This document shows positions 1-11,300 of a stretch of 64,000 nt of DNA, piece after piece. Numbering within the stretch: the first letter of the stretch is position 1; each line of letters opens with the position of its first letter. Origin of the DNA: Muricea muricata (taxonomy: Eukaryota > Cnidaria > Anthozoa > Malacalcyonacea > Plexauridae); the NCBI GenBank assembly GCA_963855995.1, contig OY979724.1:12756032-12820031 (forward strand), given 5' to 3'. The notes beneath the pieces were generated by a model. That model ran no database searches. It worked only from the letters and a program-made list of their open reading frames with translations, and was not told the origin of the DNA. The translations under genes were made by a program, and so were the position numbers.

Positions 1-223
1 TATTCCGCCACAAATTCACGCCCACAACAACAACAGGCGAGTTTTCTTTTTAAATCATTCCTAGAATCAATCTGAATAAACGTGACCCAAGATCACTTGT
101 GTGTTTTTCTTACGGCCGGGAGAATCTTCTGAAAATTTATTACCCTCGAAAATTTACTTTCATCGTTTTCCTAACGAAATATGAAGTTCGCTGTATTTAA
201 CAGATTTTGGGGGTTTTTTCCAG

Positions 224-889
224 GTATACCGTCCCGCTCCAACAACGAATCAAGCAGCCCAAGTAAATGGTGTGCATCACTATCAGGTCAGGCAAGCTGT
301 TCCCTCCGGTGGAATGGTAGGGGCTCCAGGAGGCCCTCCTCCCTTGGTCCGTGCCCCACCTACCATGCGTCCACAAGTGAACAATGTCCCGCGCTACCAA
401 ACTGCAGTGCGTCAGCGCGCTTCGTACCCACAAAATACCCCTGGAAGCGATCCCCGTGCCCAAGTTTCGGCTGTACCCCCACGCCACGCGGTTGCACCCC
501 CACCGCCCTCTCAAACGTCACCCCCGCAAACGAACGGAATCGCACGGGACCTGCTGCCACCGACGCCAGTGGTCTCAATCTCAGGCGCCTCAAACGGTAT
601 TGTCCTATCGTGGAACATGTCCATTCCCGAAGGATGTGCGCCTATTGACTCTTACCAACTTTTTGCGTACCAAAATAACACCAAGGCGGCGAATTCGCCT
701 TCGCTGTGGAAAAAGCTCGGAATAGTTAAAGCTCTGCCGCTGCCTATGGCTTGTACATTGACGCAGTTTGTTTCCGGAAGCATGTACTACTTCGCGGTAC
801 GCGCAATAGACGTTCATGGCAGGGCAGGCGGCTACAGTTCGCCATGCGCAATAACGTTACCGAATGAAAACGAGAAGGGAAGAGCGTGA
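224..889 (+). CDS. ATF7IP: ATF7IP (MCAF1)-like protein, C-terminal exon with fibronectin type III domain (partial)
   Basis: Last coding exon only. An acceptor (polypyrimidine then CAG at 221-223) opens an ORF in phase 0 that runs 221 codons to TGA at 887-889; earlier exons lie left of the window. The first 110 or so residues are Pro/Gln-rich and low complexity. The rest (about 550-870) is an FN3 domain with segments I recognise from vertebrate ATF7IP, such as NGIVLSW, VKALPLPMACTLTQFVSGS and YYFAVRA. In vertebrates ATF7IP is a nuclear partner of the H3K9 methyltransferase SETDB1, and its FN3 domain recruits other chromatin factors such as MBD1. The family call is strong. Whether it is ATF7IP or ATF7IP2 cannot be settled, because an invertebrate probably carries a single pre-duplication gene. 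Confidence 0.87.
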   Translation, partial: VYRPAPTTNQAAQVNGVHHYQVRQAVPSGGMVGAPGGPPPLVRAPPTMRPQVNNVPRYQTAVRQRASYPQNTPGSDPRAQVSAVPPRHAVAPPPPSQTSPPQTNGIARDLLPPTPVVSISGASNGIVLSWNMSIPEGCAPIDSYQLFAYQNNTKAANSPSLWKKLGIVKALPLPMACTLTQFVSGSMYYFAVRAIDVHGRAGGYSSPCAITLPNENEKGRA

Positions 890-1637
890 GGCCGGAATTT
901 CCGGCCGTAATATGCTTTCGAATTACACCAAATTGCAAGCTGAAACCTCGAAAAACAAGGCTACGATTTTTCATCAAGAGAATCTCGAATGTGCTTAATT
1001 TCATGATTTTTTTATGTCGCTGGTATTTTCTATTTACATCCATTCGTGATTCGATGTTTTCTGTGCGGCGGCTGGAAAGGTCTTCGTTCGTAGCACAGAG
1101 CATGTCTAATTTATGCAATGATATTTTTTGTTTTTTATATTTATTTACTAGCAGAAAATTGTAAAAAGATCACACAGACTTGTACAGATTATTTATTTCA
1201 GGAAAGGAGAGAACATGAAAATTAAAAATCATTTTAACACAACTTGTGTCTTGTAGCTGTATTTTCACAGGAGATACACATGCATAGCTAGAATTTTCCG
1301 TTACCAATTCCAATCCATGTTTTGTCAATTTATCTTTAATGCTCTTTTATTTGTCTTGGACAGACTTTACCGACAGCGTACGATCAGTTTTACTTCGACA
1401 GTGTTTCGTTATCGTTTGGTCTCTGATCTTTAAACTTGTCTTGAAAACGACATTCAGCTTATGTGTTGCCATCTTGCCTGTGAATTTTACTCCAAATTAT
1501 TCTTACATTCTTGACGGATTTTGAAGAAAGCTTTCGTAATTTTTCGTGCATTACACTTCTTACAGGTAACATGTCGTGCGTCTTGTACAGTTGAACCCTT
1601 GTCTCTGTTCCTAGAATGTTTTGTAGAATTCCTAGAA
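890..1637. other. Convergent intergenic region, ATF7IP 3' end / mLST8 3' end
   Basis: A/T-rich sequence between two genes that converge. It should hold both 3' UTRs. TTTATT at 1346-1351 reads AATAAA on the minus strand and is a candidate poly(A) signal for mLST8, about 290 nt past its stop. No coding sequence or repeat family was recognised. Confidence 0.5.
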
Positions 1638-4600
1638 TTAGACTTGTACGTCTCTGAATGCCAGAGATACAAGCGCCTTCTGATGTCCTTGATATTTGCG
1701 AACGACTTCCTCCTGCTCTAAACTCCACAGGCGAGCTATGTTGTCTGACGACACTGCAAAATAATTGCAAAGAAAGATGGCAAAAAATTAGTCTTCAATT
1801 CTTCAATGTGTCGATTCTCCAACTTGCATGTAAAAAGCATTTTCCTACGTACAAAAAAAACACTAAAATGTTTAAGTACGAATAATCTCACGTGAAACGC
1901 TTACTACCAGCCCATATACATCTGAGAGAATACTGCTAAATTTTAAAACACAAATGTTTGCTAGAATAGATTTAGAAGCATTTTCATACTTCCAAGTCCA
2001 ACTTCAAAATGCTCGAGTAGATGCTTTCTACCCACTTGTGGAAAGCGATTCACGCTTAGAACAATTCCATACCCGCCTGTAAATCTTACAAAATACTTCA
2101 TAAAACGTTTGCTACTTCAACTTCTTTCAACTTTCCACTCCGCTTGTATACTGTACCTGCTACGAGGTATTGCGAGTCTTCGGAGAAAGCACAATCCCAC
2201 ACCCAGCGCTGAGATGACTCTTTTAATGTTGACTTTAAAGTAAAATCACTAGTTTGCCATATCTTTATGCTTTGGTCTGCCGATGTAGTTGCCAATAAGC
2301 TGAAAAAATTGCATTGCTTATAGATCGTACACTTTGATTTCAGACGTAAATAATCTGTACTCATGTATAATAAACATGCCATTGTCTTACCACGAGTCGG
2401 GGCTAAAGAGGCATTTTAAGCCAGCTTTCTCGTGTGCTTTCATCAATTTTGTCCTGGGTCTTAAAGTTGTTGGAGCCGTTGAGGTACCTGATGACAAACT
2501 CCAAATATAGAAGTTTCCCTGTGGTATGTAATACAGAAAAGGGAAATATCAATGAATTGCCTCAGGCATGTGCATGTATTTCAGAACACAAAGAACTTAT
2601 GAGGTTACTCAACCTGGTTATTAATGGCTGCCATATAAGTTGCATCTTCGTTGATACTTAATGATAATATTGCTGCATCTGCTTCAGGAATCTGTAATTT
2701 TCAAGTAATATTTGATGCATTGGTAGTGCAATTATCAGAGTGGTAATCACAATTTGAGGAGAAAAATTGCAAGGGATTTTACTCTTAAGTAATCATAGAC
2801 AATGGTCATCTCACATGTCCATAACATATAAGAACCAAACTTGAAGTGGCTGCCTATGAATTCAGACTGATGCATCTGTAGCAATTGAGCTTTATTCTTT
2901 GTTGCAATTCCAGGTGATTATGACATCCTTACCAACTTCTCACTTCTGTCTGTTCTCAAATCCCAGATGTGTATTGCACCACTATGGTCGCCAACAAGGA
3001 GTTCACTCTGGAAAACAAATTGTCTTGGCATGATGGTAATGTAGCGTGATTAAAAACTAAAGTAGTGAACACGTTACGATGATATATTGCTTTACATGGC
3101 AAAAAACCCGAGATCCTATTGAAAACAGAATGCAATTATGTTGGGGCAACATTGCTCCTGGTTGTCAACAATAATGTTCAGTATTTGCACTTGACTGCGG
3201 CCTTATTCAGGCTCAACAATACTGTTAAATATTGTTGATAACCAGAAAAATGTATATATCCTTAACAGCATTGTTGCATCCTGTTTTCAAAATTTTTCTA
3301 TGTTGCTAAGCAGATAAATGCTAAGTACATCCATAGTAAGACATTTGTTCAAAGGGTTGCAAATGGTGTCGTACTTGGTTTGGGTGAAGAATGACACAGT
3401 TCACGGGTGCTTTTAATTGAAAAACACGCTGGCACTGCAAGTTTCTCGACCGAAGATCCCAGATCCTTGCCGAGCAATCCTCTCCACCCGTGTACATCCA
3501 TTTCCCATCCTCGTTAAAGCCCACTGCTGTTGCATTCTTTGATATGCCATCATAATTTACAATCTTGAATAAAATAATTTCAAAATTTATGTGCTTGTTC
3601 TGTGTGCTTGCCAATTGCATGAAGTTGTATCTAGTGGAATAGGGGGTGCTAAGGCAAGGGGGGATAGGTGGTACTAGGGAATGAGGGTGGGGGATAGGTG
3701 GTACTAATGTAAGGTGAGGGGGATAGGAGATACTAAGGTAAGGGGAGGGGGATAGGAGATACTAAGGTAAGGGGAGGGGGAAAGAATTCTAGGGGTAAGG
3801 GTACTAAGGTAAGGAATGAGGGAAGGGGATACTAAGGTAGGGGGGGGGGGTTAGGAACCTGAGCCCCCCTAGCCTGCAAATAATAGTACATAAACTTTTT
3901 AAATATCACTTACAGCATTTGCATTGTTCGATTTGATGTCATACATTTTAATGTGTTGATATCCTGTACAAGACAAAAGATATTTAATAAATTTACAGGA
4001 GAAGCAAGAGGGTACAAAATACAACAGAAATCAGATCCATTGTACCTGCTGCAGCCAAAAGATGTTTGTCTGGTGTGATTGCCATATCGTTAACCTGGTG
4101 AGTTTCTGTTAAGGTATAAATGTCACTAATACACTTAATGTAGACAGATGCAACTCCTGCTTGCATTGAACCACCCACTGTCATTGACTTGGGCACAGGT
4201 TAGGCAAGAACGAGCAAAAGTCGAGGACACAAAATCCTATGAAGTTACACATCTGTTCTTACCCAATCTGTGACTTGGGTCCAGGGCAGACAAAAGCAAA
4301 TGGCAGTGAGTTATTCACACTTCACCAATCTGCTCTTGTCAACTTTGAGTTGGTTCAAATCATGGGAGTTTTTCCCCATAACCAACCCACAAAGGAAATT
4401 TCTGCCATCCAGGGGGGGGGCAGTCTGAAGAATGTCTTAAATTTGTATACCACGTCTAGAAAGAGGGTATTGCTAATTTCCTCCGTGGGGAAGGAATTTT
4501 TTCTGGAACAACCCATTTTGGCAATCATAAGAGTTGTATGCCGTATCAGAGTTTAATGTAGGTTTTATTATAAGAAGTATACCAGTCAGGATTTCTTGTA

Positions 4601-4867
4601 GTTTTAGTGATGTCACAGATTTGTTTTTAACCAACTCTTATCTTCCCCCATGCAAACTCTCGTCAACTGACCATACTTTTCCTGGAACATCACTAAACGC
4701 GCAAGCATTGAGAACATACGTATCAAAAAGGACTAAAAGGATATGGATTCAGTATGCGGTACAGTCCGATGACATACGCCATTGTGAGCTTGCCAAAACC
4801 TAATACTGTGATCGTATCCTGCTGTAGCTAGTATAACCTGATCACCAGTGTCGTCACGACCACTCAT
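1638..4867 (-). CDS. MLST8: mLST8 (GbetaL), WD40 subunit of TORC1 and TORC2
   Basis: Nine coding exons on the minus strand, in reading order: 4867-4745, 4097-4046, 3963-3914, 3563-3375, 3007-2933, 2691-2614, 2518-2391, 2299-2157, 1753-1638. They sum to 954 nt, giving 317 residues plus TAA; the phase closes at every junction, and human mLST8 is 326 residues. The product is a seven-bladed WD40 propeller that binds and stabilises the mTOR kinase domain. Diagnostic segments include [51 protein letters not shown] and SSDNIARLW. The start MSGRDD (4867) sits where the human N-terminus does; an in-frame ATG further upstream would add residues not seen in the family. The first intron is AT-AC U12-type (own entry). 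The 3' end faces ATF7IP, and XPO6 lies upstream on the same strand. Confidence 0.96.
3121..3288. repeat. Foldback element, CAACAATGTTG family, in mLST8 intron
   Basis: The ends are inverted: GAAAACAG(A)ATGCAA at left and TTGCATCCTGTTTTC at right, with inner segments rich in CAACAAT/ATTGTTG and GGTTGTCAACAA/TTGTTGATAACC. It resembles the elements at 55004-55176 and 59864-60069. Confidence 0.6.
3636..3860. repeat. Purine-rich minisatellite in mLST8 intron
   Basis: Degenerate tandem units of roughly 25-40 bp built from GGGGATAGG, GATACTAAGG and TAAGGGGAGG on the plus strand, ending in a G-run near 3840. It lies inside the intron between the third and fourth coding exons. No other function is visible. 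Confidence 0.75.
4098..4744 (-). other. AT-AC (U12-type) intron, first coding intron of mLST8
   Basis: Exon 1 ends with the codons for HTES, and exon 2 opens with QVNDMA, matching the human HQDSQVN segment. The sequence between begins ATATCCTTTT (4744 downward) and ends CTCAC (4098). A branch-point match TACCTTAAC lies at 4116-4108, with the branch adenosine about 11 nt from the 3' end. All three signals match the U12 AT-AC consensus (ATATCCTT, TTCCTTAAC, YAC). No GT-AG pair joins the two conserved coding blocks in frame. Confidence 0.88.
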
Positions 4868-5370
4868 TCTCAAAACTTGACAAAAGATTTGAAACAATCT
4901 CACATTATTTTCCACACGAAATTTCTACTTTCGAATTTCGAAGAAGCTTTCAATTTGTCATTAACAGATGAAGTACTTTATGTAAAGCACGTTATTGTTG
5001 ACAGGTATTGGTAATACCCTAATCCATCCTTAATCCAATCCGCAACTATTTTGCTCTTCTCATTATCTCCCACGTGTGTGTATCTGCCATAGAACATCAT
5101 AGCGGCGGGAACGAGGCTGATTATACATTACGATTAGATCACATATTGGATTATGTTTAGAATTACGAATAAAGCATTGAGATTACCTTGAGATTACAAG
5201 GATTTATCTACGGGATTAAATCAATGAATCAAAACATTTTACTTTTTAACATAAAAACTTTATTTTTTACACTTGAATACGAATAATTCATATAAAAACT
5301 AATAAAATAAACACTTTGAAATTATTTAATTGTAACTAATTTAGTATTCCATACACAACCGTACTGTCAA
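4868..5370 (-). promoter_or_regulatory. mLST8 upstream region / XPO6 3' flank, with candidate XPO6 poly(A) signal
   Basis: About 500 bp separate the XPO6 stop codon from the mLST8 start on the same strand. TTTATT at 5259-5264 reads AATAAA on the minus strand, about 110 nt past the XPO6 stop, and is a good poly(A) signal candidate. The rest must hold the mLST8 promoter. No TATA box or other element is convincing. Confidence 0.5.
5259..5264 (-). terminator. Candidate poly(A) signal of XPO6
   Basis: AATAAA on the minus strand, about 110 nt beyond the XPO6 TAA. This rests on hexamer and position only. Confidence 0.5.
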
Positions 5371-8300
5371 TTAAAATGTTACAGTTCCCGATGGTAGACT
5401 GCTATTGTACAATCTGTAATATCGAACATCGCTCACAAAACGATGCACTCCACGAGTGAATGATGGTAAATCCTAAAATATAGAAAGAGATGTTAATTTT
5501 ACACCATCACATCACACTACACCACCACATCACACTACATAACCACACATCATATTACACCATATATCACACTACACCACCACATCATACTACAACACCA
5601 CCTCACACTAACACCAGCATATCACAATACACCCCCACATCACACTACAGCACCACATCACACTACATCACGTCACACTACACCACCACATCACACTACA
5701 CCACCACATCACACTACACAACATCAACAAACCACATCACATCACATCAGAACATACCACACTACATATAGCACACCACACCACATTAAACCACATCACA
5801 ACACCATACATCGCATCATACTGCAACACAACCCACCTTATCCATTTTAAACGACTTCGACAATTCTGCTTTTTGCTCAGCATAAAGACCCTCGCAGCCT
5901 GTCAAGAACTCGGGCAGAAACCGCCGGTAGAATTTATCAAAATCCGCAGAAGCCATGTTGTACAGCGCAATGGCGATCTCCTCTTGCAGCAAGTCATGAG
6001 AACGGCGAACTAAGACTTGCAGCAGGACGTTTAAGAAATGAAACAGCATACCATCACTGAAGATTGGCTAATGAAAAATAAAAAACGTAAGATTTGGAAT
6101 ATATTTTAGCCTAAATGTCTTTTTAACGTTTATCTTCCACCAATCTTAGCACAATTCAGAACCATCCTCAGCGATATGAAAAACCAGATTCATATTACTA
6201 TGAATCTAATCTCAGCACAATTCTAGTTAATCTGCTGGTCTGCTTGCATAGAAAGGTCATTTAGATACCTTTTGGTAGAGCTTTCGTTTGGAGTTCAAGT
6301 CTTCCAGACTCTGCAGGTTTTGTTTGAAGACAGTTATATCTGTTTGTGTAAACGTTTGTCCAAAAGCCTGCAAAAAGAAACACACACAACAGGATCAGAA
6401 AGAAACTTTTTAGACTTGTCAAGGTTACTACAAAAGGAAACCCTACACTAAACTAACCATATTTATACTGGATAGCTCTATCAGTTCTATACTATTCTTC
6501 CTAGAGGTCCAGTACGGATCATCTATTATTGATCTAGTGTTACTACAAAAGGAAACCCTACACTAAACTAACCATATTTATACTGGATAGCTCTATCAGT
6601 TCTAAACTGTTCTTCCTAGAGGTCCAGTAAGGATCATCTATTATTGATTCAGTGTTACTACAGGAGGAAACCAAAACTAAACTAACTTTATTTATACTGG
6701 ATAGCTCTATCAGTTCTAAACTGTTCTTCCTAGAGGTCCAGTAAGGATCATCTCTTATTGATTCAGTGTTACTACAGGAAGAAACCTAAACTAAACTAAC
6801 TTTATTTATACTGGATAGCTCTATCAGTTCTAAACTGTTCTTCCTAGAGGTCCAGTAAGGATCATCTCTTATTGATCTAGTGTTACTACAGAAGGAAACC
6901 TAAACTAAACTAACTTTATTTATACTGGATAGCTCTATCAGTTCTAAACTGTTTTTCCTAGAGATCCAGCAAGGATTATTGATCCAGTGTTACTACAGAA
7001 GGAAACCTACACTAAACTAACTTTATTTGTAATGGATACAGTAGCTCGGTCAGTTCTTCTGAACTGTTCTTCCTAGAGGTTCAGTAAGGATCCTCTCTTA
7101 TTGATCCAAAGTTACTACAACAGGAAACCTAAACTAAACTAACTTTCTATACACTGGATATCTCTATCGTTTCCCATCAGTCTCTTACAAACCTCCATCA
7201 TTTTGACAAACTGTCCTTGGTTTTCGCAGGCGCCATCATCGCCATGCGTTACGCGAGTTTGAACATTTGGACGGAAGAAATATCGCCAGTTGTTCAAGAG
7301 AAGTTGATAAAGCAGTTCAAAGAATTCCGTCTTGATGTCTGGAGCAGAACGCTGCAAAATTGAAAAAGGAGGTTAGAAATATTTCACATATTAGCGAAGA
7401 GGAAAACTAAACTAACCTTACGGTAAATAACCTTATTCTTCCGAGAGGTCCAGTAAGGATCTTCTCTTATTGATCTCCAGTGTTAATACAGGAGAAATCC
7501 TAAACTAAACTGACTTTATACTGGATAGCTCTAACATTTTTAAACTGTTCTCCTTAGATGCCTTATAAGTTTTTTTTTCTTGCTGCTCCAGTCGTACTAG
7601 AAGGAAATCCTTTAGGACGGTTGAATAGCGCTATCCACAGGATAGTGACTTTCTCAAACATTCTAAACATGTTCAGTAACTGGTAAAACCCATATTAAGA
7701 TTCTAATTTTTGAGTCAGTCGCTTTCTTTTCAATATTCCTGGTGTCATTGCTTTTTATGCCCACCATCCGGTGTATAGCGTACAATCGTCCTACGGTGTC
7801 AGGTAGAGTCAAGTCATATACAAGCAAGCAACTGAGACAAAATTTGAATTCCAAAGAGGAAAGGCTGCAAAATGAACCTCTGCTATGAGCGGGTGAATTT
7901 GATCCAAACAAAAGTTAATAATATTTGGCAACAACGTCTTGAAGGAAGATCCAGTCTGTTGAGCTAAAAGTCTTAAAATTCGTAGAAACTTTTCGAGAAC
8001 GCGCGAGCCTGCTGACATCTCTTGAGATATGGTTTCCTGGAGTTGCTCCCTGGTGAACATGCCCAACAGTCTGTGTATGATCTGTTCCGTGTACGCAACA
8101 CCCAGTTGTAGTTGGAATGCCCCGAAGACCGCGAGAAGAAATCCAAGTATAGAATCGACCACATCTAGAAGATAAACAACCGACAGATTTCGGTTAGCCT
8201 TTCTTCAATTTCAACCTCGTACACTTGATGCAAGTTGTGGATTTTTTTTACCGATTTGATGTCATTAAGTTGCATTTAAGCATGCTGTCTTCACTTGATG

Positions 8301-11300
8301 CAACTTTATATTTGAAGACTTTGTAACAACTTGCATCAAGCTTGCGGATAAAAAGTTTTGACAATCAACTTGCATCAAGCTTGTGAATAAAAAGTCTTGA
8401 CAATCAACTTGCATCAAGCCTGTTGACAACTTGCAGCAGACTTGTTATCATCAAGCCGGAGTAAGCGATGCGAACGCATCCTGATATCGGCTTGATGACT
8501 GCAAGGTAACATGCCTGTAGCAGACTTGCTGCAACTGGCGCAGCTCTAGCTGTAGAGATCACTCCGTGCATATTCCTACCTGATTCATGAATATACACAG
8601 GAAAGAGCGTGAGCGTGGTGTGTAAAGATTCCTGAACTGATTTATAAACGATCGTTTTGGATTTTGTCGCTTCGCCAGAAACCGCCTCGACGATATCCTT
8701 CAATATTGCTAGAGTTCGCCCCATGATGCTCTTTACTATAAAAATACAAGTAGAAAAACATTTTAAAAACGAATTCAAAAAGTACTCTAGATTCGTATAG
8801 TATTACGAAGTCCTTGGATTCCAAAATTCAAATATCTCAGTGAAATAAGCAGGGAGATAGCCAGAACTTTTAAAAGGAGGGAGCTCCGTGGAAGCTCATA
8901 ATTATGGCTTCTGAATTGGGCATTGCCTTATGGCCATATCGGGGTCAATGACGAGGTAAAAATAGCTTGAATATCCCATCGTCTTTCTCAACTTTTCTAT
9001 CAACAGTAGGGGGGGGGGGGAGAGTCGCGGCTCCCCCCTTGGCTACGACGCTAGAAATAAATAGCGCATACCTTCTGTGTGGAAACGTTTGCTGTCAGGA
9101 ATGTGGCTTTGTTCCGCCATTTGCTCATAGTTTATAGTCAGTGCTTTTATTAAGTTGTCATGATTGTTGCTCCGTGACGGCCATTCCTAGAAGACGAAAA
9201 AACCACGTAAAACACTTTTATTTCTACTTCACAGATCTTTCTACAATGCCGTGAATCTGAGGAATATTGTTCTCAATCTTACTTGCTTATCATCAGGTTG
9301 ATTCGGCCAGGGCAGTGCAAGAGCATTTGATAATGCTCTGAAGATCAATGTCTCGATCTGCGGGAAAATGGAAGTCAACAGGTTAGATTAAAACCTCGTT
9401 TGAACCTTTCAAGTAAAAAATCTTTCATCCACCTATAGAAAATCAATGGAATGGGCTGGAAACGCCTGCTAAAGCGCTAATGTTGCTAACGCGACATCCG
9501 TGATACAGTCTGATACGCTGTACTTTGGAGCCCTGTAACGTCACTTTACATATATTCCAGGACTTTGTATTCACATATTTTAAACGAGAACAACAAAGTC
9601 CAAAGAACTATCGACTTTTTATTAAAAGCAAAAGACCAACGCTGATTGTTCGCCTTCTTTTTGCGTGCTGAGAAATATCGCCACTGATCTTGTTAAAGAA
9701 GTGCCACGATACATTCAATGTAAGTTGCAGCCTGTTTACCCCCGAAGGTTTAAAAGTCGATGGTCAAAATCGACATTGGTGTTCTTGTTTAAAATATGTG
9801 AATACAATGTTCGGGAATATGTTTAAAGTGAAGTAACAGGGTTCCAAAGTAAAGCGTTATCAGACCGTGATTGCTTTGATTGTCTATTCCTTTGATATCA
9901 AGATGAGTCACCTCACCTGGACTGTCATTCGCCTCAGTTTTCCCGCCGTCACTTCGTGGTAGAGTTTCTGCACCGTTTCCAAGGCAACAAAGAATGACGG
10001 TCGAACGCTGGTCGTCAAGGAGACCAGAAAATGAGATGCGGGAAGTTGGACTCGTTCTGGGACCTGGAAAGGAGTTATACGAAACAATTGTTTGTTTGTT
10101 TTCCTAGATATATGTGTCGTTGCAGCCAAGAAAGTTTTACTCTCACTCATAATAATATATACATATATGTATTAACTTTCGACACTATGTACCATAAAAA
10201 TAAAAATTAAAAAAAATGAGGCGATAAAAAATACTAGTATGGTCCTTCGGACCTTACCAACGAATCGCCATATTGTAAAAAAAAAATTACAATATGGCGA
10301 TTTGTTGATAAGGGTAATAATTCCGTGTTCTCATATAAATCTTAATCCAAGCCCAAACCCTAATCCTAACCTGCGTTTTATTTGTCATGTTTTTGATTAG
10401 ATTTAGGGCTTGGATTAGAATTTAATTTCGCGTACTGAGAACACGGAATTATTACCTCGATAAGGTCCGAAGGACGAAACTACTATTTTAACGCGTCATA
10501 TTTTTAATTTTTATTTTTATGATACATAGTGTCGAAAGTTAATACATATATGTATATATTATTATGAGTTTGTTTGTTTTTCATTACCAGAATAATCGCT
10601 GGCAAACAAAAACAGTGTCCAACAAGCTTACCCCTTCGTGAAGCAAAGGAATGATGGCGTCAATGCAGCTTGATATGATGGAAACAAACTCATTCTCGTA
10701 TTGTTTGTGGACATGAGAGTAGAGATGAAGTTGAGACAACCAGTGGCAGTAAACTTGTAGCGAGGCGAGCGTCTCTGCAGCTCTGCAAAACAAAGTTGTG
10801 GTTAAAAAATATTTGGTCACTCACAACAGATTGAAACTTGGGTGAGGAAACAATCAGAGCTAGCTGTCACTTTAAGATCACAATGTTTGATGTTAATCAC
10901 GGAAGGGTGGCGACCAGTGGTTGCGAGTAACCCATACTAACAGGCTTTGTGCGTGGTTGACTGTAACGATGAAAGACGATAAACTACAGAAATTGTTGTA
11001 CTGAAGAACGAATCACAAACAATAACTCTTGTGTGCCAAAAGTCAGTCACAAAGCCTATTATTTCATATTGATATTCACCCCCAGAGACTCAGAACAGTT
11101 AAATCAAAGAAATTCATTTATTATTCTTTCTCAAGCTACACAAACGATCGTCGTGTCTTACACTTCTCTGAAATCGACTGATAACACCGTTGCCACCTCA
11201 CTCTTTACATTGAAAGTCCTCATCTCCGTGTTATACAAGGCCAGGTCGCGAAGCCTAAAGTAAAACAGAAACCAGAGAACGGTCGTGAAATGAAAACGTG

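Noticed and set aside
4745-4790. GTATGT inside mLST8 exon 1 as the splice donor
   Set aside because: It would remove the conserved [11 protein letters not shown] segment, which aligns with human ICTRTVQHQDS. The AT-AC site after it preserves the whole block.
6425-7192. Regular repeat array as a CRISPR locus
   Set aside because: The units are contiguous with no unique spacers, the genome is eukaryotic, and the same unit recurs in other introns. The 59-bp and 77-bp arrays fail for the same reasons.
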